Part shown: positions 1 through 5,756 of the stretch, piece by piece
Layout of the letters: each line of letters opens with the position of its first letter
Numbering within the stretch: position 1 is the first letter of the stretch
Source of the DNA: an uncultured Subdoligranulum sp.
GTDB lineage: Bacteria > Bacillota_A > Clostridia > Oscillospirales > Ruminococcaceae
NCBI GenBank assembly: GCA_900772715.1
Contig: CAAGRN010000188.1
Location: 1-7,498 of the forward strand
Direction: 5' to 3'
Length of the DNA stretch: 7,498 nt
Program-made: the position numbers and the translations under genes
Notes under the pieces: model-generated
Told to the model about the DNA's origin: nothing
What the model saw: only the letters and a program-made list of their open reading frames with translations
Database searches by the model: none

Positions 1-1
1 C

Positions 2-505
2 ATTCCCGAGGCTGCCCAGCTGGTTTTGCAGGCGGGCGGTCTTGCCGAAAGCGGCAGCATCTATGTGCTGGATATGGGCGAGCCGGTCAAAATTATGGAC
101 CTTGCCAACCGGCTGATCCGCTTTTACGGCTATGAGCCGGGCGTCAATATGGAGGTCAAGATCACCGGTCTGCGCCCCGGCGAAAAGCTGTACGAGGAGC
201 TGATGATGGACGCCGAGCAGGACAAGATGGCAAAGACGGCGCACAACAAGATTTTTATCGCCCCGCCGATGCAGATCGACCTTGCCGCCTTCTACTGCGA
301 CCTGCAGCGCCTGCAGGAGGCTGCCCACCGTGACGACGATGAGGTCATCGACATCCTGCAAAAGATGGTACCCAGCTACCACCCCAACCGCCGCGTCTGC
401 GCCGACCACACCGTTGTGGCAGCCAGCGGCAACACTGCGCTGCTTTCCAAGGAGGAAATGGCGCAGGCTCTCAACGAACGCAAGCCCACCGTGAAGGAGG
501 AATAA
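2..505 (+). CDS. CapD/EpsC-type nucleotide-sugar 4,6-dehydratase/epimerase, C-terminal part
   Basis: The reading frame is open from the left edge, so the start and the Rossmann NAD-binding part lie outside the window; about 167 C-terminal residues remain, ending at TAA 503-505. The visible part begins with IPEAAQLVLQAGG and continues with IYVLDMGEPVKIMDLA and GLRPGEKLYEELM. These are hallmark C-terminal motifs of the membrane-associated CapD/FlaA1/EpsC/PglF family, short-chain dehydrogenase-like enzymes that convert UDP-GlcNAc-type sugars to keto-deoxy or epimerised forms for capsule, exopolysaccharide or glycan synthesis. The last ~35 residues are a polar, family-variable tail. The stop codon is only 5 nt before the next gene, whose Shine-Dalgarno lies inside this gene's 3' end, so the two are probably co-translated. 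The exact sugar product cannot be told from this fragment. Confidence 0.9.
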   Translation: MPEAAQLVLQAGGLAESGSIYVLDMGEPVKIMDLANRLIRFYGYEPGVNMEVKITGLRPGEKLYEELMMDAEQDKMAKTAHNKIFIAPPMQIDLAAFYCDLQRLQEAAHRDDDEVIDILQKMVPSYHPNRRVCADHTVVAASGNTALLSKEEMAQALNERKPTVKEE

Positions 506-510
506 CCCCT

Positions 511-1131
511 ATGTATCGCAACTGCATCAAGCGTTTGCTGGATATTATCCTTTCTCTGGCTGCCATCCTTGTGCTGGCCATCCCCATGGCACTGGTGGCA
601 CTGTGGATCAAGCTCGATTCCCCGGGTCCGGTGTTTTTCCGCCAGCGCCGCGTGGGCAAGGGCAAGACCTATTTTAATATCCTGAAATTCCGCACCATGC
701 GCGGGGACACTCCCCACGATGTTCCCACCCATCTTTTAAAAAATCCCGATGCCTACATAACCAAGAGCGGCGCCTTTTTGCGCAAGACCAGCCTGGACGA
801 GCTGCCCCAGATCTTCAACATTCTGGCAGGGCAGATGAGCGTGATCGGTCCGCGTCCCGCGCTGTACAACCAGTATGACCTGATTGAGGCGCGCGACGCC
901 GTACACGCCAACGACATCCGCCCGGGGCTTACCGGTCTGGCGCAGGTCAACGGGCGGGATGAGCTTTCCATTGAGGAAAAATCCCGCTATGACGGCGAGT
1001 ACGCCGCCAATGTCACCTTTGCGATGGACTTTAAGATTTTCTTCCACAGCGTAAGCTATGTCTTTAAGCGCCGCGGCGTCGTGGAAGGCGGCACCGGTGC
1101 GATGCAGCAGCAGGAAAAATCAAACCGCTGA
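511..1131 (+). CDS. Monotopic phosphoglycosyl transferase (bacterial sugar transferase family, PglC-like)
   Basis: This 206-residue protein transfers a sugar-1-phosphate from a UDP-sugar to undecaprenyl phosphate at the inner face of the membrane, the first step in building a lipid-linked glycan. An N-terminal hydrophobic stretch (residues ~9-33) is the re-entrant membrane helix. It is followed by the family motifs KLDSPGPVFFRQ (34-45), LKFRTM (58-63), the catalytic Asp-Glu pair D96-E97 in SLDELPQ, VIGPRP (111-116) and RPGLTGLAQVNGR (137-149). The length matches the minimal PglC/EpsL form without the extra multi-span N-terminal domain of WbaP-type enzymes. ATG 511 is preceded by AAGGAGG at 494-500. 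It pairs with the upstream CapD-like enzyme, which would supply the modified UDP-sugar, though no aminotransferase or acetyltransferase is in the window to define that sugar. A strong terminator follows, so this is the last gene of the cluster. Confidence 0.93.
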   Translation: MYRNCIKRLLDIILSLAAILVLAIPMALVALWIKLDSPGPVFFRQRRVGKGKTYFNILKFRTMRGDTPHDVPTHLLKNPDAYITKSGAFLRKTSLDELPQIFNILAGQMSVIGPRPALYNQYDLIEARDAVHANDIRPGLTGLAQVNGRDELSIEEKSRYDGEYAANVTFAMDFKIFFHSVSYVFKRRGVVEGGTGAMQQQEKSNR

Positions 1132-1142
1132 AAGCGTTTCTC
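1129..1142. promoter_or_regulatory. cre-like/LacI-family operator-like site (weak)
   Basis: The bases TGAAAGCGTTTCTC overlap the stop codon of the sugar transferase gene and match 12 of 14 positions of the Gram-positive catabolite-responsive element consensus (TGWAARCGYTWNCW); the mismatches are the last two positions. The core has GAAA and TTTC half sites around GCG. It lies about 105 bp upstream of the -35 box of the regulator gene and could also be a chance match at a gene end. Confidence 0.25.
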
Positions 1143-1161
1143 GTCAAAATGACGGACAATT

Positions 1162-1196
1162 TTACCGCCGCAGAACCCTGCGGCGGTAATGTTTTT
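1162..1196 (+). terminator. Intrinsic terminator of the polysaccharide cluster
   Basis: A perfect 12-bp stem (TTACCGCCGCAG paired with CTGCGGCGGTAA, loop AACC at 1174-1177) is followed by TGTTTTT. It starts 30 nt after the stop of the sugar transferase gene and ends the upstream unit. Confidence 0.93.
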
Positions 1197-1248
1197 ACGC
1201 AAAAAACAAAATTGTACAAGAAAATCTTTCAAAATTTGTTAAAATATG

Positions 1249-1277
1249 TTGCAAAAGTCAATCAGATTGTGTAAAAT
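1249..1277 (+). promoter_or_regulatory. Sigma-A-type promoter of the PucR/CdaR-like regulator gene
   Basis: TTGCAA (1249-1254) and TAAAAT (1272-1277) are separated by exactly 17 bp in an AT-rich stretch just downstream of the previous terminator. Transcription would start near 1284, leaving a leader of about 95 nt. The A/T-rich run at 1201-1245 could act as an UP element, and the palindrome TTGTACAA at 1212-1219 sits within it. Confidence 0.65.
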
Positions 1278-1301
1278 ATACATTAGATTGATTCGCTTTT
1301 C

Positions 1302-1347
1302 GGGCAGATTCACAAAAGGCAATCTGTCCAAAGCAGGGACGCCCTGC
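1302..1347 (+). promoter_or_regulatory. Two tandem hairpins in the regulator gene leader
   Basis: GGGCAGATT (1302-1310) pairs with AATCTGTCC (1321-1329), giving 9 bp with one G-U pair and a 10-nt loop. Three bases later, GCAGGG-ACG-CCCTGC (1333-1347) forms a perfect 6-bp hairpin. Neither has a U-tract, so neither is a complete terminator. The second ends 18 nt before the ribosome binding site, so the pair could affect RNA stability or act as a protein target. No known riboswitch class is recognised. Confidence 0.45.
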
Positions 1348-1378
1348 CAACAATATACCAAAAAGGGAGTTGCTGAAT

Positions 1379-2464
1379 ATGGCAAACCGTGTGTTCCAGA
1401 ACGTAGTGTATCAAATGAAGGACGCTGTGGATCGCGTCGTCGGTGTCGTGGATGAAACCGGCGCCGTCATTTCCTGCTCTGAGCTGGGGCAAATCGGGGA
1501 AGTGCGTGACGGCGTGGCCGCCGTGAGCCAGGCCGCAGGGGAGACCTTTACCTTGGACGGCTACTCGTACCACCAGTTCTCCAACGCAAAGCACAACGAT
1601 TACGCCGCCTTTGTCGAGGGTACGGACGAAACCGCCGCCCAGTTTGCGGCGATGCTGTCCATCAGCCTGCAGTGCATCAAGCAGTACCACGACGAAAAGT
1701 TCGACAAGACGAACTTTATCAAGAACGTTGTGCTGGACAACATCCTGCCCGGCGACATCTACGCCAAGGCGCGTGAGCTGCATTTTATCTCGGACGTGCA
1801 GCGCGTCGTGCTGCTGATCCGCGTCACCTCCGGCAACGATATCTCTGCCTACGATGTCGTAAGCGGTCTGTTTCCGGACAAGCAGAAGGACTTCGTCTTT
1901 AACATCAGCGAAACAGACACCGTCCTCGTCAAGGAGATCAAGCCCGACAACAGCACCCGCGATATGGAAAAGCTCGCCGCCTCCATCGTGGACACCCTGC
2001 AGGGCGACCATTACATCAAGGCGATGGTGGGCATCGGAACCCCCATCAGCAACATCAAGGACCTTGCCTCCAGCTTTAAGGAAGCCCAGATTGCCATGGA
2101 GGTCGGCAAGGTCTTTGACACCGAGCGTCAGGTCATCTGCTACGACCACCTTGGCATTGCCCGCCTGATCTACCAGCTGCCCACCACCTTGTGCGAGGCA
2201 TTCCTGCGCGAGGTCTTTAAGCAGGAGAGCATCGACTCTCTTGACGCCGAAACGCTGTTTACCATCCAGCGCTTCTTTGAAAACAACCTCAACGTTTCCG
2301 AAACCAGCCGCGGCTTGTTTGTACACCGCAACACGCTGGTCTACCGTCTGGAAAAGATCCGCAAGCTGACGGGGCTGGATCTGCGCAACTTTGACGACGC
2401 CATTGTCTTTAAGGTAGCGCTTATGGTCAAAAAGTATCTGTCCGCCAACCCTGCCAAGTATTGA
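1379..2464 (+). CDS. PucR/CdaR-type transcriptional regulator with C-terminal helix-turn-helix
   Basis: This 361-residue protein is a likely DNA-binding regulator. Its C-terminal ~60 residues (about 292-352) match the PucR C-terminal helix-turn-helix: FFENNLNVSETSR, the recognition-helix segment VHRNTLVYRLEKI (315-327), then TGLDLRNFDDAIVFKVAL. Residues ~135-250 resemble the degenerate GGDEF-like middle domain of CdaR/PucR proteins. Residues 1-100, with VGVVDETGAVIS near 21-32, resemble a small-molecule sensing domain. No membrane segment is seen. ATG 1379 is chosen because GGGAG at 1365-1369 lies 9 nt upstream; an in-frame TTG at 1370 is too close to that site. Family members control purine, sugar-diacid or amino-acid use, but no catabolic gene or transporter is adjacent, and the gene has its own promoter and terminator. 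The ligand and targets are therefore unknown. Confidence 0.85.
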   Translation: MANRVFQNVVYQMKDAVDRVVGVVDETGAVISCSELGQIGEVRDGVAAVSQAAGETFTLDGYSYHQFSNAKHNDYAAFVEGTDETAAQFAAMLSISLQCIKQYHDEKFDKTNFIKNVVLDNILPGDIYAKARELHFISDVQRVVLLIRVTSGNDISAYDVVSGLFPDKQKDFVFNISETDTVLVKEIKPDNSTRDMEKLAASIVDTLQGDHYIKAMVGIGTPISNIKDLASSFKEAQIAMEVGKVFDTERQVICYDHLGIARLIYQLPTTLCEAFLREVFKQESIDSLDAETLFTIQRFFENNLNVSETSRGLFVHRNTLVYRLEKIRKLTGLDLRNFDDAIVFKVALMVKKYLSANPAKY

Positions 2465-2488
2465 TGCCATAATTTAACAAAAATTCAC

Positions 2489-2527
2489 AAACGGCGCTGT
2501 GACGCATAACAGCGCCGTTTTTCTTTT
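2489..2527 (+). terminator. Intrinsic terminator after the regulator gene
   Basis: AAACGGCGCTGT (2489-2500) pairs over 12 bp with ACAGCGCCGTTT (2509-2520) around an 8-nt loop and runs into TTTTTCTTTTT. It starts 24 nt after the regulator stop and separates that gene from the ftsEX operon. Confidence 0.93.
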
Positions 2528-2546
2528 TGGCAAAGCCCTTTGTCGC

Positions 2547-2575
2547 TTGACGTATCGGCGTTAAAATAGTAAAAT
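2547..2575 (+). promoter_or_regulatory. Sigma-A-type promoter of the ftsEX operon
   Basis: TTGACG (2547-2552) and TAAAAT (2570-2575) are separated by 17 bp and each differs from consensus at one base. It lies just after the terminator of the regulator gene. The start site would be near 2582, giving a leader of about 95 nt before ftsE. No other equally good promoter is seen downstream, so it probably drives the whole run from ftsE to rsmA. Confidence 0.8.
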
Positions 2576-2589
2576 ACTATATGTATGGC

Positions 2590-2615
2590 TGTACCCAAAA
2601 ATCAGCGTGTACCCA
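2590..2615. repeat. Direct repeat TGTACCCAA in the ftsE leader
   Basis: The 9-mer TGTACCCAA occurs at 2590-2598 and again at 2607-2615, 17 bp start to start. Both copies lie immediately downstream of the predicted transcription start, where a bound protein could block initiation, or the RNA copies could bind a factor. No known operator family is recognised. Confidence 0.5.
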
Positions 2616-2640
2616 AGGCAGCGCCGCACCGCGGTATTGC
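2616..2640 (+). promoter_or_regulatory. Hairpin in the ftsE leader
   Basis: GGCA (2616-2619) pairs with TGCC (2637-2640), and CCGC-ACC-GCGG (2623-2633) forms the inner stem. Between them are two possible G-U pairs and one C-A mismatch, giving a roughly 11-position helix that abuts the direct repeat. It has no U-tract and ends 23 nt before the ftsE Shine-Dalgarno, so it is more likely a leader structure than a terminator. Confidence 0.4.
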
Positions 2641-2676
2641 CGCAAGATCGTTCAAACCTACACAGGAGTTTGTCAA

Positions 2677-3426
2677 ATGATTGATTTTGAACACGTCTCC
2701 AAGACATACGAAACCCACAATTCCGAGAATTTGGCGCTTGACGATATCAACATACATATTGACGAGGGCGAATTCGTCTTTATTTTAGGACATTCCGGTG
2801 CCGGCAAATCCACCTTTCTGAAATTGATGCAGATGGAGGAGCGCCCCACCGAGGGCAAGGTCTTTATCAACGGGCAGGATCTCACCAAGATCAAGCGCCG
2901 CAAGGTGCCGTATCTGCGCCGCCAGATGGGCGTGGTGTTTCAGGACTTCCGCCTGATTCCCACCATGACCGTATACGAGAACGTTGCCTTCGCCATGCGC
3001 GTGACCAACATCTCCACCAAAAAAATCAAGGCGCGCGTGCCGTTTGCGCTCTCCCTTGTCGGGTTGGAGGACAAGCTGGACCGCCTGCCGGACGAGCTTT
3101 CGGGCGGTGAGCAGCAGCGCGTGGCGGTGGCCCGCGCCTTGGCGCACGGTCCCAAGCTGATCATCGCGGACGAGCCGACCGGCAACATCGACCCCGAAAT
3201 GTCCATGGACATTATGCAGCTGTTCGAGGCCATCAACAAGGTCAACATCACCGTTGTGGTCGTCACCCACGAGCATGAACTGGTACATAAGCTCGCCGCC
3301 AAGTACAACAACCGCGTCATCACCCTGTCCGACGGTATGGTCGCTTCCGACACGGCGCATCCCGAAGTTGCCAAGGAATACGCTGCCCGTATGGCGCAGC
3401 GCGAGCAGGACGATTGGGAAGAGTAA
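2677..3426 (+). CDS. ftsE: Cell-division ATP-binding protein FtsE
   Basis: This 249-residue ATPase drives the FtsEX complex at the division site, where ATP hydrolysis is passed through FtsX to activate a peptidoglycan hydrolase outside the cell. All ABC ATPase motifs are intact: Walker A GHSGAGKST (38-46), Q-loop Gln at 89 in VVFQDFRL, signature LSGGEQQR (141-148), Walker B LIIADEP (161-167) with the catalytic Glu at 166, D-loop GNIDP, and switch His 198 in VVTHEH. VVFQDFRL and NVAFAMRV are characteristic of FtsE rather than other ABC proteins. The C-terminal ~25 residues are an acidic, polar tail. The start is ATG 2677, with AGGAG at 2664-2668. The frame stays open upstream to 2581, but translation from there would begin at the predicted transcription start and lacks a ribosome binding site. 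ftsX follows after 15 nt. Confidence 0.97.
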   Translation: MIDFEHVSKTYETHNSENLALDDINIHIDEGEFVFILGHSGAGKSTFLKLMQMEERPTEGKVFINGQDLTKIKRRKVPYLRRQMGVVFQDFRLIPTMTVYENVAFAMRVTNISTKKIKARVPFALSLVGLEDKLDRLPDELSGGEQQRVAVARALAHGPKLIIADEPTGNIDPEMSMDIMQLFEAINKVNITVVVVTHEHELVHKLAAKYNNRVITLSDGMVASDTAHPEVAKEYAARMAQREQDDWEE

Positions 3427-3441
3427 CCGGGAGGGGATATT

Positions 3442-4347
3442 ATGCGTTTTTCCAGCTTTACCTATCTGGTGGGGCAGGGGCTTCACAACCTGCGTGCCAA
3501 CCGCCTTATGACCTTTGCCTCCATGGGCGTGCTGAGCGTCTGTATGCTGCTGATCGGCGCCGCCTATCTGCTGGGCGTCAACGTGGACGCCATGGTCGAT
3601 TACATCGGCAACCAGAACGAAACGGTCGTCTATATGGACCTGAACGCCACCGAGGAGCAGCTGGCTGCCGCCGATGCCGCCATCCGCAGCACCGACCACG
3701 TCACCGGCGTGACCTATGTTTCGCCGCAGGATGTGCTGAATATCTACAGCGATATGCTCAAGGACTACACCAACCTGCAGCAGGCATTCGCCAACGACAA
3801 CCCCTTTTACCCCAACTACCGCGTCGTTGTGGACAGCCCCGACAACATCGCCTCCGTGCGCACCCAGCTGATGCAGATCGACGGGGTGTATCAGGTCAAT
3901 GCCCCCTTGGATATGGCAAATATGTTTGTATCCCTGCAAAAGGTGGTCAGCTACGCCAGCTACACGGTGGTTCTGATCCTTGCCATTGTCAGTATTGTGG
4001 TCATCAACAACACCATTAAAATCACCGTCTTTAACCGCCGCAAGGAGATCGGCATTATGAAGCTGGTGGGTGCCACCAACGGCTTTATCCGATTCCCGTT
4101 CTTTGTCGAGGGCGTTACCTCCGGCTTGCTTTCGGCTGCCATTGCCTCCGGCGTTATCTGCGGCGCTTACTATGCGCTGACCCGCTGGTATGCCGAAAAC
4201 CCGTCCAACCTGTCGCAGATGCTGGGCGGGCAGCTGGTTCCGCTGGCGGATGTCTGGTATTACATCGTTGCCGGCTTTGCCCTGCTGGGCTTTGTTCTGT
4301 GCGGCATCGGCACCGCCACCAGCATCCGCAAGCATCTGAACGTTTAA
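3442..4347 (+). CDS. ftsX: Cell-division permease-like protein FtsX
   Basis: This 301-residue membrane partner of FtsE carries the signal from the cytoplasmic ATPase to an extracellular hydrolase. It shows the family layout: a short cytoplasmic N-terminus with the LRANRLMTFAS motif (17-27), membrane segment 1 (~28-45), an extracellular domain (~46-168), segment 2 (~170-189), the cytoplasmic coupling stretch IKITVFNRRKEIGIMKLVGA (192-211), and segments 3 (~221-246) and 4 (~271-292). The extracellular domain includes VVYMDLNATEEQL and YVSPQDVL, as in Gram-positive FtsX, where this domain binds PcsB/CwlO-type coiled-coil hydrolases. ATG 3442 follows GGAGGGG at 3430-3436. The length is normal. 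The next gene starts 14 nt downstream. Confidence 0.97.
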   Translation: MRFSSFTYLVGQGLHNLRANRLMTFASMGVLSVCMLLIGAAYLLGVNVDAMVDYIGNQNETVVYMDLNATEEQLAAADAAIRSTDHVTGVTYVSPQDVLNIYSDMLKDYTNLQQAFANDNPFYPNYRVVVDSPDNIASVRTQLMQIDGVYQVNAPLDMANMFVSLQKVVSYASYTVVLILAIVSIVVINNTIKITVFNRRKEIGIMKLVGATNGFIRFPFFVEGVTSGLLSAAIASGVICGAYYALTRWYAENPSNLSQMLGGQLVPLADVWYYIVAGFALLGFVLCGIGTATSIRKHLNV

Positions 4348-4361
4348 GAGGTTCTGATAAT

Positions 4362-5570
4362 ATGCAATTTTCACCCCGCAAAAAAAAGCTGCTTTCCGGG
4401 CTTTTGGCGGTCTGCCTTACCGTTACGGCGGCATTTTCTTACCTGCCGCCCGTCAGCGCCGCCAGTTCCGATCAGGTGCGTCAGGAGCTGGCAGCCCTGC
4501 AGCAAAAGCTGAACACCATCAACCAGCAGCTCAAGGATGCACAGTCCGACACTGCCAATGCAGCGGCCATCAAAAAGCAGCTGGAGCAGCAAAAAGCCAC
4601 CATTCTGGATCAGATCAACCTGATCGCCGGGCAGATCGGCGAGCTGGACAACGAAATTCACGACAAAGAGGACGAGATCACCGTCAAGGAAGGGGAGCTT
4701 GCCGCCAAGCAGGCGGAGTACGACCAGCGCTGGTCGGATTTCAAGGAGCGTATGGGCGCTATGCAGATGCTCAACGACGGCGGTTCTATCGCCCTGCTTT
4801 CCAGCGCCACCAATCTGTATCAGCTTTTGACCTTTGCCCAGACGCTGGAGCAGATCACTGCCAAGGATCAGGCGATCTGCCAGCAGCTGGAGGACGAACA
4901 CACCGCGCTGGAACAGCAAAAAGCCGATTTAGAGCAAGCCAAAGCCGATCTGGAAGCTGCCCGCGCCTCCATGCAGGAGCAGCAGGACGCACTGCAGCAG
5001 AAAAAGAACGAGCTGCAGGGCAGCATCCAGCAGGCGAACGAGGATCTGACCGAGGCGCAGGCCGCCGAGGCTGCCGCCAAGGAAGCGCAGATTGAGATGA
5101 ACAAGCTGGTGGACGCCAAGGCTGCCGAGTTGGACGCTATTCTGAACGCCGCCAACAAGCAGTACGGCAATGCCTCCATTACCTGCTCGCTGAACTTCGG
5201 TCCGCCGCTTGCCACTTACAAGTACATTTCCTGCTATTTCGGCGGCAACGGACATCGCGGCACCGACTACGCCGCTCCCGGCGGCACCGACATTTACTCC
5301 ATCGAGGCGGGTGTTGTGACCGCCGCCGCCTACCACTACAGCTGGGGCTATTATGTGCAGGTCTACCACGGCACCGACTCCAACGGCAACAGCTATTCCA
5401 CGCTGTACGCCCATATGAACGGCACCCCCGCCGTCAGTGTCGGGCAGCAGGTCAGCCGCGGCGACGTGCTGGGCCATGTCGGCTCGACCGGGTATTCCAC
5501 CGGCAACCACCTGCACTTGGAAATGAAGGTCAACGGCGTGCTGACCAACGTAATGAACTACCTTTCTTAA
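4362..5570 (+). CDS. Secreted coiled-coil M23 (LytM) peptidoglycan endopeptidase, probable FtsEX-activated hydrolase
   Basis: This 402-residue exported protein is the likely hydrolase partner of FtsEX. Residues 1-33 form a signal peptide (basic RKKK, hydrophobic core, cleavage expected after VSA). Residues ~34-135 and ~165-262 are two long Gln/Glu/Lys/Ala-rich coiled-coil arms joined by the conserved hinge region GGSIALLSSATNLYQLL (140-156), as in PcsB/CwlO/EnvC-type proteins. Residues ~275-402 are an M23 domain with a complete zinc site: H298 and D302 in HRGTD, H351 in YAHM, and H383/H385 in HLHLE. It should therefore be enzymatically active, cutting peptide cross-bridges, unlike EnvC, whose LytM domain is degenerate. 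The architecture equals PcsB of streptococci but with M23 in place of CHAP. ATG 4362 gives a proper signal peptide, with the modest site AAGAGG at 4346-4351. An in-frame upstream extension overlaps ftsX and is not supported. Confidence 0.93.
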   Translation: MQFSPRKKKLLSGLLAVCLTVTAAFSYLPPVSAASSDQVRQELAALQQKLNTINQQLKDAQSDTANAAAIKKQLEQQKATILDQINLIAGQIGELDNEIHDKEDEITVKEGELAAKQAEYDQRWSDFKERMGAMQMLNDGGSIALLSSATNLYQLLTFAQTLEQITAKDQAICQQLEDEHTALEQQKADLEQAKADLEAARASMQEQQDALQQKKNELQGSIQQANEDLTEAQAAEAAAKEAQIEMNKLVDAKAAELDAILNAANKQYGNASITCSLNFGPPLATYKYISCYFGGNGHRGTDYAAPGGTDIYSIEAGVVTAAAYHYSWGYYVQVYHGTDSNGNSYSTLYAHMNGTPAVSVGQQVSRGDVLGHVGSTGYSTGNHLHLEMKVNGVLTNVMNYLS

Positions 5571-5585
5571 ACGGAGGCGCCTTGT

Positions 5586-5690
5586 ATGAAACCGCAAAAG
5601 CACAGCCTGTCGGTTCGCATTTTTTGCCTTGTTATCGCTGTATTTATGATTTTAAGCCTGCTTTCCGGCGTCATTTTGGCGCTGGCATAA
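5586..5690 (+). CDS. 34-residue single-span membrane protein (unrecognised)
   Basis: This short gene lies between the M23 hydrolase and the S41 protease. The protein starts MKPQKHSLSVRIF, is basic over its first 11 residues (K2, K5, H6, R11), and then forms one hydrophobic helix from about residue 12 to the end (residue 34), closing in SGVILALA. The charge pattern predicts the N-terminus inside and the C-terminus at the outer face, with almost nothing outside the membrane. The start is well supported: GGAGG at 5573-5577 lies 8 nt before ATG 5586, one of the best ribosome binding sites in the window, and the gene begins 15 nt after the hydrolase stop. I do not recognise a family. From its place in the operon I infer a small membrane partner or modulator of FtsEX or the protease. 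A cleaved-signal leader with no mature protein is an alternative. Confidence 0.7.
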   Translation: MKPQKHSLSVRIFCLVIAVFMILSLLSGVILALA

Positions 5691-5756
5691 AGGGGCATAC
5701 CCGCATCCGCAGGGCGGAAACTGTGCGGTCAAACCAAAAGTTAGGAGCTTGCCTGT

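Noticed and set aside
1201..1245. AT-rich stretch as a possible attachment site or phage remnant
   Set aside because: It is short, has no integrase, tRNA or duplicated ends nearby, and is explained as the upstream part of the regulator promoter.
1310..2470. A 386-codon open frame on the minus strand opposite the PucR/CdaR-like gene
   Set aside because: The + strand frame has a clear helix-turn-helix, promoter, ribosome binding site and terminator; the minus frame is a shadow ending in the leader region.
2581..2676. In-frame 32-residue N-terminal extension of FtsE
   Set aside because: It would start at the predicted transcription start without a Shine-Dalgarno and adds residues not found in FtsE; ATG 2677 has AGGAG at ideal spacing.
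4299..4361. In-frame N-terminal extension of the M23 hydrolase overlapping ftsX
   Set aside because: The extension is His/Arg-rich and would precede an otherwise standard signal peptide; ATG 4362 gives the proper export signal.
2785..4374. A 529-codon open frame on the minus strand opposite ftsE and ftsX
   Set aside because: It is antisense to two genes with complete, well-conserved motifs; such long antisense frames are expected in GC-rich codon usage, and its translation shows no recognisable domain.
5691..5756. Possible terminator or promoter between the 34-residue gene and the protease
   Set aside because: Only short partial pairings around CCGCA/TGCGG are present, with no T-tract, and no -35/-10 pair has acceptable spacing.
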